Shown here one piece after another: positions 26,523 to 37,805 of a DNA stretch of 64,000 nucleotides. The position numbers and the translations under genes were made by a program. This stretch comes from Stratiolaelaps scimitus (Eukaryota > Arthropoda > Arachnida > Mesostigmata > Laelapidae), in NCBI GenBank assembly GCA_019614645.1, contig JABWDB010000001.1, forward strand, positions 27,025,501 to 27,089,500, written 5' to 3'. How positions within the stretch are numbered: the first letter of the stretch is position 1; each line of letters starts with the position of its first letter. The notes under the pieces were generated by a model, which worked only from the letters and a program-made list of their open reading frames with translations, did not search any database and was not told where the DNA came from.

Positions 26523-29500
26523 CCTTAAAAAAAGTGAAGGAGCGTGGCTGGTAGTGCCACCCAGTAATGAATATTTCGTTAAAAGTGACAAGTTGATGCG
26601 AGATAGACATTCCCACATTAAAACTCATTCTTTAAGAGACCATTGTTGTTTTATATTGTCACAAAACGGAATGGCAACTAGTAGCGGCAATGTTCATCTA
26701 GAGACGCTATTTACATGGTCTTCAAGCAACATTTGTTATGACGTCGTGGAAATCGTCCTGAAATTATACTGTCTTCGCATTGCTTGTCAGCTGCAAGTCA
26801 TTCGAAGTTAGGCCGGCATGCTGCTTAACTTAGTCGACGAGTTCCTGTTTCAATCGAAGTCAGCCTGAAGCTTATTTCTATTCGACTCTCATTTCATTTA
26901 GCGAAGCAATACCAGTCGTAGTGACAACAACAACACAGTGGACACTATCCATTAGACCTGAAATGTTTTTGAAGGGTGACACAGAATCTGGAAATGCGAA
27001 ACACGAAAGCGACAACCGGCCAAGCAACCAGTCAATATTCGTTCCGCTTCAGAATTTTCGGTCGCGAATAAAAACCAAAAAAAGAAAAAGAACAGACGTC
27101 ACTCTCCCTGGTAGCTTTGGCGTCCCGGTACTCGAGGAGCTTATTCGTGTTCATTTCACATTCGCCTGTTCCCTCTGCTGCTGCTGCTTGAGTCTCTGAC
27201 GTACACTGCTATTATTGTATCATACATCAATCGGTCAATATATGGCGTGAGTCCGGCTGTCATGTGACGCGTTCTCGGATTTTCATTCGCCGCACGTCTT
27301 CTTCGTGTCGATGCTTCGCTTGATTCAAGGATAAAATTGTTAGCCATGATAAAATTGTTAGTTGATCGTGCGTATTATTTTTGCTGAACACTTAATTTCC
27401 TGTCCGGTCAGTATATATATATATATATATATATATACATTTGAATGAGTCGCGTCGACTGTAAGTGCAAGGGAACCTGGTTATGATTGCATGTGTAAAA
27501 ACGTGTCGGTGTCTATACACCTATACATGCCGGTGTTAATGTACTGCTTTCGTTGCTATTATTGCTTTGAGTATTTGGCAACATCATATCAGACGGCGGC
27601 GACAAATGCGCTAGCTTTTTGTCGTTCTCTGATTTTAAAGAGCTGAGCATAAGGCTGTGCATAACAAGGCTGAGCATAACATGTACACAACATATTACAA
27701 TTTCCGCGGCCGGCGCTTTGACATTGTCATCGTCCGTCCGACTGAAATGGACATCTTTTTTTACCGGACAATTAATCACAAAACAATATCTGAGCAATGA
27801 ACTCTATTTCAACTTGTTTCATTTAGCTACCACGAATATATTTTTTCCAATGATGTATTTGAAATCAAAATCCAACAGCTGCGGCAAGATTTATTCAGCA
27901 CGTTTTGTTGCCCATCGCGTAAACGCAATCTATAATTTTTCTACAAGCTAACGACTACGTTCGGCGGTGTCCTACTGGGAAACCTGACAGTGAACATACT
28001 ACGTAGGGGATAATTTAAGCTCGGGAAGCTTTATCAGTAGGCGTCTTCTGACAACATGACACGTGTACACGGTCTGCCAGATGACTAGATGATCGAGGGG
28101 CTGGTCGCCGCAGCATCTGTTTTGATGAGATTCAAACAATCGATCTTAGATCAGTGGTGTCTTCAGTCATTCGCTTGCGGATGTTCGCAGGATATGTTTG
28201 ACGCTATTACATAGTATACCCATATATATATATATATATTATCCGCATGCGGGCAAAATCAATTGCACGCGATTTATATCGCTAATCCTCCTGGAACCCT
28301 AATATGACAGATGAGACAATGAATGACGAAGTCACTTATGACTGTCGACCTTGTAGCTTACGCAGGTTAGAACAGATGTGAAAGAATATGGCGTGGATGC
28401 AACAAATAGTAGCAATTGGTTAATATTTATCATTTGTTCTTGTTTGCCATTTGTTGTATGTTTCTGGTATCGGACATGGCCTGTACAGAATCTCTAGTTT
28501 AGTTCGTCTTGCCCATAAATCGGTAACCTAGTCAGCGTTGCCTTATCAGAAAATGCGAGCCAGTCTCAATGAGCGACCCTCTTTCTGCCGCGCCGTGATT
28601 AGTGGCAATATGCAAATTGACTCAACCGACAAAACAGTATTTTCATTTTAGTCTTTTTATAGGGCACCACTACCCATTATTATTATATATCTGAACTAAC
28701 TCGCATCGTTTTAATTCGTAACAACGTCAGCTCACCTTAGAAGATTATTTCTATATATATTTTAGTAGTTTAGTGATATATTTGTCGTGGCACGTGCTTA
28801 TTCCTCACTTTAGAAAGGTTTCCCAAAGCATATAAGTGCGCAATCTCGATGTTTCTACATGGTGTAATGGTCTTCTACTTTGTAATTTTCAGATATGACG
28901 CGATGACTGCAAACCTCCGGAATGGGAAACAAAAAGAAAAGTCAAATCCCTCGGGCAAATGCTGCTGTTGCAGCTATAAAGTCTGCTGTAAGTCACCATT
29001 CACCAATGAGCCACTGCATGACCCAAGCAAACATTAACTACAAATATACAACGCAGCATGCCAGATGAGAGAACATCTTGTTCGATATTACCAAGCTCAG
29101 GTCTAGAATTTGCGTAACTAGCGCGACTCGTAGATAGGCAACGGTATATCGTTAGATGGATAACTAGAATGAGTGATTTCTGATTCAAAATATACGTATG
29201 CGAAATTTGTTAATCATAGTTAATCATAGCATGTTTCGATGGGTCAAGGGTAAATATCAGAAGGATGAGAATATTGACGGCTGTTAGTCGAGATTCAACT
29301 GAGTTGAATGAACAGTGCACCATACGAAACGTGTTTTATTCGCAATTACACTCCGAGCGGCTTCTTAGACTCTATAGTTTATGGTACTTTTAGTAGGTAG
29401 TGCCACCGTCCGCGGTGATGACCAGTGATGCTGCGCAGACCGCGAGAGGCCGTTGACCTGTCGCAGGCCGCCCACAGACTAGTCTTGGCGGCTGTCAGTA

Positions 29501-32500
29501 TGCAAGCATGCTAGAGTGTCAAACAATGGTAAACTTAGGATACTGCAGATACGATGCATTGAGGGCGTCATCTCCTGTTTGCGAACCTTTGGAAAGCCAT
29601 CAAGACTGGTCGCATTTTGCATGCGGTTAATATGCTGATATGCTATTTCTCGACGATTATATTTACATTATTAAATGCTCACTATGCGTTGTGTATGAAT
29701 GATGCTGATCCTGGCCAAGTAATCGTTGTTCAATAGATTTTTAGCGGTCTACTACTTCAGAGTTCATTAAGCGCATTTCACGTCATCAGAGACTTCCACA
29801 CATCAAGGAAAGGCATCAAATATAAATTAAAATTCCACATCCATTGGGTCTGTGAGAGTCAATACACAGGTAGAAGCTAAGGCAAGGATCCTACTTGCAT
29901 CAGCTGACGGTATCACTTAAACATTGCTTCTTCGTGGTCATCACTATTCCCATAGTGTTACCTCTACAGCTGTGAGCCACTGTGGCATATTTAAATAGCA
30001 CAAAAGGAAGTTCCTAGATGATGTCTCAACACCGCTGGTGCTTATTTACGGACTGACGCCGGCTACCGAACACAATAACGTCACACAAGCTGAAGTCACG
30101 GCGGCATCCATAGGGGAATTTATGGAAGGATACTATGTCTATGAGGCGACTTTCGTACATGCGTTGGGTATCACGCCACCCGCTCACGCGCTGCAGCAAT
30201 GGAACGGAGCGAAATTCGCTGATGAGTCACCTATTAAGTTGGGGAACAACTATTCTGTGAGAACATCACAGCAATGTAGAAACGAGTGTGGGATCGTAGA
30301 CTGAGGACTTTTCGTACCTCACGATGACCCATAACTACAATATGTCTAGTTCCTGCTTACATCACTGCTAGCGTTTGGGCTCAGCCACCAAGCACAGCTT
30401 GAGATGGCTGGCTGTCTGCGTTTGTTAGACAAATCTGTAAAATGTATGTATGCGCTTTGAACCGTAGAGTGCATCATGTATATCAGCTTTTTTCTTTACG
30501 CCGTTTTGCTGGTCACGGCCAGTTTCGCTTGGCGCCTGCCCAGCTCGTCTGAAGCTTATCATTGAATGATTATACTAATTGTTCGATAGTAAGGATTGTG
30601 AGTAGAATGTGGCGAGCGCACCTTGTCGGTTCGTTTGAACGACTACAACATTAAAGTTATAGTTATTATTCTACAACGGATTTAACAGGTGCACTTCACA
30701 TCCGTATATGTTCGAAACGGTTCCACTGCTCCACGGGCAACGTTACCATAGAGGGCATTGGTGCTTTTGTCGGTGGTTTCAGCCCTTACCAAAAACTGCG
30801 TGATAGTATTAGATTGAACTCATTGATGATTGTTTTCATTTGTTTCCTACAATGACCAACCACTAATCTGCTAAATGGGAAATAAATGTCGCTTGTATTT
30901 CAGGGAACCAAATTGAGTCTATATTTGAATATATACGAACTTATAATCGAATATATGTTGTTGACTCCTGTCAACATGTCGTAGCTGGGTCCAATGCAGC
31001 CTAGCAACTTATTTACTGGCCAGGTTAGCTGCATAAAACATGTTCAAGTCATACCAACAGATTATCAATAACATTTGAGCTCACCGGCTGGAACTTCGCA
31101 CAGTGCGTGCGCATCTTAACTTATTTTTTGATACGTTATGAACTGTAAGCAATAATCGTAATGGTTAACGAAACCCACATTCTTGTTTCCATTAGCCCTA
31201 CACAAGCAGTGCTCATTACTTTTTGCTGATCAGTTGTGAATCATTCGTTGATGTAAAGTGCAACAGACCCCCACCGTCGTTGTGTTCCAGAGCCTACCTG
31301 CCCTTCAGTAGACGGGTTCTCACAGTGTCGTATCTATTTGTCTCTTTATATATTTTCCAGCGCTGTTACTGCTTATACTCTCATTTGTGATGACGTTGAG
31401 CGCTGTTCTCCTTCACACGCAATTCGACGGATTCTTCGATCGTGCCCTCAAGGATCAGATGCATCTCGGGCGGAACGGATTTGTGTTTCCTTCCTGGAGG
31501 TAACGAAGTCAGCTTTTTTCACAGTGCTTTTTCCTCGTTGCGACCTATTAGCATATTCTCGTTAATTGACTGTGTAGCGTAACGGAATCGACAACATGAT
31601 CGTAAGCGCACGTATACGATGTACGGCATTTTTGTTTCGGGGTGCTCGTCTCGGAGGGGCGTCTGATGCGTATACCTGCAAATACTACAAGTGCTCCCAA
31701 TATATTATATATGAAGGGGGCGAATTCCCCTCTATTTTTGCTTATTAATGATTTGCATGAAATCATTGCAGAGTGTCCGATCTGAGGATGCGTATGCGAG
31801 TCTACTTCTTCAACATTACCAATCCGGCTGAGGTTCAGCTGGGCGATAAACCAATCCTTGCCGAGCTGGGTCCTTATACGTGGAGGATTTATATGGAGAA
31901 GTTCGATATCAACTTCCACAAGAATAGCACGTTGAGCTACAAAGAGAAGAAGTGGTACGAGTTTCTTCGAGACGAGAGCGTAGGCGGCTATGATGATATC
32001 ATCACCACCGTAAATGTGCCCTATGCCGTGAGTATCCCTTCGCATTGCTGCCGTTTGGTCTATCGATTGAGATTTTGCGCCTGTTCTGCACTGGAAGGAG
32101 CGCATCGTGGTAACAACTTTGCAAATTTGCATATGCCTATTTCTAAATTTGTGTAACACACCCACCTCGGTATGATATTTGTTATATCCAGAACAGCGTT
32201 AAGGCAGGCTTACAGGTGGGTAAGGTGAGACATATACATACTCTTGAACCTAGCAAAAGCATAGGCTTCCAGTTAGGAGCACAAATTATTTCGCAGATGC
32301 TTCTCAAGCACCACAAGGCTTCTATTTCTCTGAACTGCGAACGTATGCTATTCTTTGCTGATCAGACTTTCGTTGGACCTCACTGCCCACCGTATTCTTT
32401 ACGCGCATTCCCTGTATAAGGTATATGACTTACAACACAGTCCATAATAGCATTATTCCTGCGGTACTTAATAACTGCCGTTAAACGATATCCTATTGAT

Positions 32501-35500
32501 TCATGATGTCACTTTCCTCAGCTGTTCTCTCTTCCTCGCTGTCATTCCAGGCTGTCGCACAACGGTTAAAGGATGGCGGAACAGTCGCCAAAAGCACAGC
32601 TACGTTCACTCTGAGCGGGCTCGGCCAGACGGTAATGCACGCGAAACGAGTTGGCGAACTCACGTTCGAAGGTACGAAACAGATAGAGTCGGAATCTGTA
32701 GCGAATCTATCGCAACAGCGCTTTTTCCCAACTAAGTTGTTTTCAGCTTAGCTCTCTCTGCCCCTCTTGTGAACTGATCGTGGTTTGGTCAAACCAAAAC
32801 TGGCGCTCGTCTCCCTTAAGTTGGCTCCCCGGATCTCATTCATGCTCGTCAGTCACACGGGATTCGTCCAAGAGGGGACTCAAGTCATGTTAGCACATGA
32901 AAAGTCCCGTAGGGAAAGAAAAGTATATGGGTCGAATTGGAACGATGACTCTCCTTCGTTGTACATTTGATTGAATGGGCACTTTTGTTCAATCACCGAG
33001 CATCGCCTATTGTTGCATAGCATTTCTGAGTTCATTCGCATCTACAAAGCGGTGTTCAACGATCTTCTCGGTTGTCGTGAACGTTTTTCGAGGATATTAT
33101 GCTATATCCAATGCTAATTTCTGTCTTCAAACGGTGGCCCCCGGCGCAACGTGACGTGTATTTAGAAGACCGTCTAGGAATACTCACCAGAAACTCTATT
33201 ATGATTTAAAGTTGCCTACTTATGTTCTATTGCAAGCATTGCACTTTCCCTAAAATTTCAATCTACATCTAATAAAAACAAAATATAATTAATCATTTGA
33301 ATTATTAGCTTCGGCTTAGGATGGCCCATTCTAAGTCAGCTTCGTCTGGGTCAACTTCGCTGATATCTGTTTACAACTCCGCTTTTCAGGATATCCCGAC
33401 TTCCTTATCCTGGTGGCAAATGCAGTCGAGGCTGGCAAAAGAGAAGATTCGGGTTTGGGCTCATTAATAGGCACGAGTTTCCGTATATTCACTAACGTGT
33501 TGGCAGCTGAACCTGACGTCCAGGGCAGCTTTGGCTATTTCATCGACCGCAATAATACAGACGACGGTGTGGTGACAATCTTCACCGGTGAGGATGACCG
33601 ACAAAAGATTAACCGAGTCAACGTCGTTAACGGGCATACAGAGCTGACAACCTGGCCGCAACACAAATGCAACAAAATTAAAGGCACCATGGGCCACCTT
33701 CGGCCGCCGTTGAGTCCGCACGAGAATCCCGTTGTCATCTTTGTGCCCGACATATGCCGTTCTCTGCCGCTTCACTACGAGAACATGAGTGTGTATGAAG
33801 GCCTCACTACCCTTCGATTTGTGGCGGGCAGTGACACCTTCAACAACTCGGGTTCTGATCCGTGTTTCGCGGGTCCCAAGAAATACAAAAGTGGTAAGTT
33901 GCTGTATACGACGATAACGATGAGGATGATATTAAACGGAATCAAATAGTGGTTTCTTGTTTTTTTTTTGTTTAGACAATTTTCGAAGATATGGTGAATG
34001 TATACTGATATCTGATCGTTGGTTTGCTTAGAAAAAATATCATACGCTCCCGAATGTGTGTTCATTAGTCGGTGCTTGTATATTTTACTTAACTTTGCAG
34101 TACGATATTTGTTACGAAGGTTGTGTCCGTGTATACAAAATGGACCTGCAGACAGGTTGACTGAACAGCACGACAGAGTTGACTATATCTGATTGCAAAC
34201 ATTCTCACTAACTAGAGTCGTTAATATGTCTTTAGATTGTAATGCCTGTGACACGTCCAGCTAATTATTGGCCACCGAACCATTAACTATGTTATGTGAC
34301 AGGTGTGATGGACATCGGACCGTGCAAAAAGGGAGCACCGCTCGTTATATCGTTCCCTCATTATCTGCATGCTGACGAGGAGCACCAGAACTCTGTGGTC
34401 GGCTTGAATCCACGAAAGGAGGATCATCAGTTCTATCTCGAAAGCGACCCTCTGACCGGTGTCACGGTCTCAGTGAGAGCGCGATTCCAGGTCGGGGTCG
34501 TCATGGAGCGCGTGCACGGATTAGGGTACGTACGCGCGGCAAAACGTTAGAGCGTGACTGGACGTTAGCCACCGCGTGACAATATATATATATATACATA
34601 TATATATATAGCAATATTTGGATACGGCAGAGCGTGATGAAATTTTATATGTGAAGTATCCGTTCAAATCGAAAATTGCCTGAACTTGTAGTACCTATCT
34701 ATTCATGGATTTGCGATCATCTGGCGTCGGCATACAGCAGTCGAAATGACTAATCTTCGTGGCAAGCATCTCAGTCGCGTGTCTTTGTCTCGAGTGTGTT
34801 AGTTATCTAATGTTAGTTATATGAAAACCATGCCGCTTGGCTATAAATGACACAACCAATTCTCCATCTGCTTTTCTATTCTTGTGGGTGTTATTGTTGT
34901 TTTGTTGCGATTTGCAGAAATCTTGGAACGATGTTCGTTGGCACTATCCCACTATTTTGGCAGGAACTCCAGCTGGAGGCACTTCCACCGACCGTCTTTC
35001 AGCTCAGTATGCTTCGACAACTCCCGGTGTATGCCAAACATGCCTCCTTTGGACTTGTCGGTATGGCCATTGTCATCGGCTTGCTTGCAGTCCTGCTTGC
35101 CTATCGGTACGTTGCTTTAGATTAGTTCCTATTTTGACCATTCTGTTTTTAATCACTTTGTTTCGATGTAATAAGTGGTGTCACACAGATGTATCTAGAC
35201 AGATGTTTGCATGTTTCAGCCGCTGCTTGCTCAGTGATCCTTTAATACGATGAAATCGGGCGCAATGCAATCGTGTTGTTGGGTTTCGACTGCTTAATTG
35301 TGAGTTATTTTCTATTTTTCGTAGGGACTGGCGAAATGGACACGCGATATCGACGAAAGTTGTCGGCATTGCACCAGACCACCATCACGCGGCAGAAAGA
35401 ACCTACCGCAATCAGGTGTACGAGAATGAGGAGGAATTAGTGAAGAACGGCCACACTGTGGGTGCCATGCAGGATAAGGAAGCTCAAGTCCGGGCGCTGG

Positions 35501-35544
35501 AACGAATACGGCCTGATAGCCATGGAAGGTCGCTCCCGTCGTAG
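17694..35544 (+). CDS. CD36 / scavenger receptor class B family membrane receptor (nine coding exons)
   Basis: Exons by splice sites and phase: 17694-17767, 28893-28987, 31361-31499, 31772-32027, 32551-32671, 33390-33893, 34303-34525, 34918-35106, 35325-35544. They join in frame to 606 codons plus stop. Every intron is GT-AG and every phase matches. Visible CD36 features: N-terminal membrane segment near residues 58-78, YFFNIT near 114-119, GPYTWR near 136-141, FVPDICRSL near 346-354, GLNPRKED in exon seven, and a second membrane segment near 513-533. Four cysteines (about 322, 351, 387, 404) match the family disulfide region, and several N-x-S/T sites suggest a glycosylated ectodomain. Family members bind or transport lipids, lipoproteins, carotenoids or pheromones, or act as lysosomal receptors; I cannot choose among these. 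The protein is longer than the usual 480-520 residues because both cytoplasmic tails are long. The body from 28903 is near certain. The first exon is inferred from its ATG after an in-frame stop, its donor and its matching phase; otherwise translation would start at 28903 (578 residues). Confidence 0.93.
18400..19740. other. GC-rich triplet-repeat block inside the putative first intron of the CD36-family gene
   Basis: GAT repeats near 19092-19116, CAG/CTG clusters near 19050-19080 and 19388-19400, and GTT/GTC runs near 19430-19465 dominate. A 230-codon plus-strand frame (18670-19362) and a 157-codon minus-strand frame (18663-19136) are open over the same bases. Both are built of poly-Ser, poly-Asp, poly-Ala and poly-Thr runs. 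This is the signature of triplet-periodic low-complexity DNA, not of two overlapping genes. It may be an alternative promoter or leader. Confidence 0.35.
21510..21680 (+). repeat. tRNA-derived SINE copy
   Basis: The 5' part carries an A-box-like TGGCGTGGTGC near 21522 and a B-box-like GGTTCAATCCCC near 21588, spaced as in a Pol III internal promoter. The following CACCGTTGCA, a hydrophobically neutral AT-rich body and a tail containing CATGAAG and a CCTGGACG-type block match the copies near 655-775 (reverse), 37665-37805 and 41300-41385 (reverse). Sharing at several sites, with divergence between copies, is what makes this a repeat family and not a tRNA gene. Confidence 0.65.
23392..24154 (-). 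mobile_element. Internally deleted Tc1-like element with 216-bp inverted repeats
   Basis: The element is flanked by TA on both sides (23390-23391 and 24155-24156) and starts with CAGTGGTG, as is typical of Tc1-like ends. Left (23392-23607) and right (23939-24154) arms are near-perfect inverted repeats of 216 bp with only a few mismatches, so a transcript could fold into a long hairpin. Between them are 331 bp of degenerate transposase sequence read on the minus strand. It lies in the putative first intron of the CD36-family gene. Non-autonomous status is certain because the transposase is mostly missing. Confidence 0.9.
23608..23938 (-). pseudogene. Tc1-like transposase remnant
   Basis: On the minus strand a frame reads [15 protein letters not shown] (about 23643-23687), the hallmark of the C-terminal catalytic region of Tc1 transposases. 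The following conserved Trp codon is replaced by TGA (23640-23642), and then GILVRR follows. Further upstream, fragments such as [16 protein letters not shown] in shifted frames resemble the N-terminal half. The central catalytic part is deleted, and frameshifts and stops make the copy inactive. Confidence 0.8.
25098..25706 (+). CDS. Hypothetical ORF with hydrophobic C-terminus (weak)
   Basis: The frame is open for about 202 codons in a locally GC-richer stretch. The first ATG is at about 25141. The last third includes hydrophobic residues ([19 protein letters not shown]) that could span a membrane. I recognise no domain and see no clear signal peptide. A frame of this length is only modestly unlikely by chance in 64 kb. 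It lies in the putative first intron of the CD36-family gene on the same strand, so it could be an alternative exon, an unrelated nested gene or a chance ORF. Confidence 0.18.
   Translation: MYICASFSGQACFCYGMTISGAVRCTAPRNDRTAISVRRPSVKVNGSHCVRGRYCRPVLFTLLWLSRSVIGVFATKVVVACRRLQIFLDTILATTLNQSEFCIRSEYQPPAGGVRRYGCGSLDKAEGIGQIERLQRSSSASLAASTTANTLPLLLSLNIFVHIFRLASIQFSGVYLAFLLVTAGNIIVIGLIFKIGLIESRN
26488..26521. repeat. AT dinucleotide microsatellite
   Basis: About 17 AT units in the putative first intron of the CD36-family gene. Confidence 0.95.
27412..27437. repeat. AT dinucleotide microsatellite
   Basis: About 13 TA units in the same putative intron. Confidence 0.95.
28893..28987 (+). CDS. CD36-family exon encoding a cysteine-rich cytoplasmic N-terminal tail
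   Basis: A TTTTCAG acceptor precedes 28893 and a GTAAGT donor follows 28987. The phase-1 end joins exactly to the membrane-segment exon at 31361. Translated from the internal ATG at 28903, it gives a lysine-rich stretch followed by [10 protein letters not shown] immediately before the first membrane segment. Clustered cysteines next to the membrane in CD36 family proteins are commonly palmitoylated; that role here is inferred. Confidence 0.8.
28988..31360. other. CD36-family intron 2
   Basis: Non-coding sequence lies between matching splice sites. It includes a plus-strand frame of about 100 codons (about 30001-30303) without a recognisable domain, and no clear repeats beyond short AT tracts. 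Confidence 0.6.
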
Positions 35545-36536
35545 GCTGCGAGAACGACGCAGTCCGCCTGGGGCGATCTCTAGCGGCAGCTCACGTACCG
35601 TCGGTGTTATGCGTGAACAGATTGGTACTGCACCATCAAGGCACACTTGCGTCATATCGTCTATGGCCTAATGTGATGGGCTGACATATATCAGTTGAGA
35701 AGGTGTCGCAGCGCATCGCACGGCTATTAATCGAAACATATGCACAGCTGACGCGTCTCAAAATCAGGGCACGTATATTATTACCTCTACGTTTTGCGGT
35801 GACATTTAGCAACATTGAAAAACGACATTCCTCTACACAAACTTTGCCGGATGATGACGGATTCCGCTTGAAGTAGTTTTGTTTTTTTTCTGAAGGAAGA
35901 ACAATGGCGAAACTAAACGATAACTTATAACTTGAACATGTTACTTGTGGATGAAACCAACGAACACGACTTGGTTATCAAACTAGTTTCACCGAGAGAG
36001 TTTAGGTTATACTTAATTGTGTTTAGTGAGGTTAAACGTTGTTGGCGCCAATTCCGTCCATAGGGCCACAATATAGAGGCCATATTCCAAGGTAATCGAA
36101 TATTATAGATAAATCATTGTATAGGTAGACAGTGAGCTCCAGATGATCCCGAATGGCATCTAGAGACAAGCGTGGTCCTGTGCAAGCATTTACGGGCGAA
36201 GTATGAAGACAAAATTGTCATTTGTGTTTGAAACCGAGATCGCGTTTGGCTGGAATCGAGAATGAATGATGTGAGTGGAACAACAAAACAAGCAGGGGCA
36301 CATCGGGTAATCTCCCGAGGTATCAGACAAAGCCTTCCTATTTCGGAGAATTAACTCCCTATATACCTAATCTTATATAGTTCGAAATTGAAATATGTTC
36401 CTGCTATAACTCGATCCTTCCCTAACGTCCGAATGTGCCCTGTGGCATTAGAAAGCTCGTGTCCAAGAGAGCCCATGCGTGACAAATAGCTTGGCCACGA
36501 GTGCTAGAACGCCAACGCTGGAAATCAAACAAGAGC

Positions 36537-36557
36537 GAGAGAGAGAGAGAGAGAGAG
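36537..36557. repeat. GA dinucleotide microsatellite
   Basis: About ten GA units downstream of the CD36-family coding region. Confidence 0.9.
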
Positions 36558-37664
36558 GGAGAAATTCATTTCTTTTTGCTTGGGCGTATGTGTGTGCGTT
36601 AAGACGATGGTGATAAGTTCATTTTTTTTTATTCTTGTTCAATTTTATAATTGTTTGGCATTACACCCTGCCGGGTTTCTGGCCACGAAGGGGAAATAAA
36701 TGGATGTCGACGATTTCAGTCAGCAAATCAAAAATTTTCGCTAGTTGACAAACCGCCAATGACGGTCCGTATTATGGAATATATATATATATATAGGTGT
36801 ATGACAAAGATGAAGATGACCCGATGCGTTTCGGCTGGAGCATCTCCTAAAACAGTATTTATTCATTGAATCGTTTGATTCGTTTGTTACATCGAGCGTG
36901 ACAGTATACGACAATGCTAGCGAAATAGAGACGGAGAACAACCAAACTATAGACGAGTACTATATACTAACACATTGATGATAAGTCTGTTTTGCAGTGA
37001 TGCCATTAGAGGATGATACACCGCGTGTGTGTGGGAGTTCGATCGATTGTATGCCCCTTTGTATGATTGTATTTGTAAATATATTATATATGAACGTTGA
37101 TAGCAGAGTCATCTCCACAAGACCTTTGCTGAGAAATGAACGAAAATGTGCAATTGATATATATATATATATATATACCTATATAAATTCAATATGCTGT
37201 ATAAATTGAGTGTTTAGGGAGAAAAACGATGAAATCGTCATGTGGTTTCCTTCAATTTTTCGCTTTATCATTTTTTCAAATGTTTTCTTCTAATTTTTTT
37301 TAATCCGAAATTTAAATAAAGGCGAGTATAATCTGAACGCTGCTATAACAATGACAACCATTTGAACAATGGATTTTGCCCACCACAGTGTCGAGTGCCG
37401 CGCAACACGAAGTTATCTAGGAGACAAGTGTCCAATTATAATAATAATAATAAAGCTAATAGTTGTGCATAACAGTCAATAGAATGTCTTTGTATAAAAG
37501 ATTAAGCCGATTATAGCAGCCAAAAAGCAGTTCGTGCTCGGATCCGCGAGTGGGTAGAACTCGTCGTCGATAGGAAGATCAAAATGGAACTCGAAGAGTC
37601 TAGCTATTGTCTTTCAATTCAATTGAAATCACGGTCTGTTGTCGGAACTGTAATTTCACAATGC

Positions 37665-37805
37665 GTGTCGAGCCCGGTGGCTTGGTGGTGGATTCGTATG
37701 CGCCTTGCAATCGAAGGAGACAAGTAGCTGCGGCACAGGTTCGATCCCCACCGTTGCACATTTACATTCTCAAGGGGTTCGTCTTATGAAGCAATGCCGA
37801 AAATT
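37665..37805 (+). repeat. tRNA-derived SINE copy (best preserved head)
   Basis: The A box GGTGGCTTGGTGG lies near 37677 and the B box AGGTTCGATCCCC near 37737. They are followed by CACCGTTGCACATTTACATT and a tail with TTATGAAGCAATGCCGAAAA. The block from the B box onwards matches the copy at 21.5 kb almost base for base over about 40 bases, and the tail matches the reversed copy near 655-775. An A-rich stretch follows, as expected for a retroposed 3' end. Confidence 0.7.

Larger units (their letters stand above)
19741..28892. other. Remainder of the putative first intron of the CD36-family gene
   Basis: This is mostly AT-rich sequence with scattered AT tracts. It contains a SINE copy near 21510-21680, the Tc1-like element at 23392-24154, a moderately GC-rich island near 25.1-25.7 kb with a 202-codon ORF, and AT microsatellites near 26488 and 27412. 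I see no other exon with convincing splice sites. Confidence 0.35.

Noticed and set aside
31548..32165. 205-codon minus-strand ORF
   Set aside because: It lies antisense to a certain CD36-family exon (31772-32027) and its flanks; the plus-strand frame carries the family motifs, so this is a shadow.
33464..33775. Minus-strand ORF over the large CD36 exon
   Set aside because: Antisense shadow of the conserved plus-strand exon at 33390-33893.
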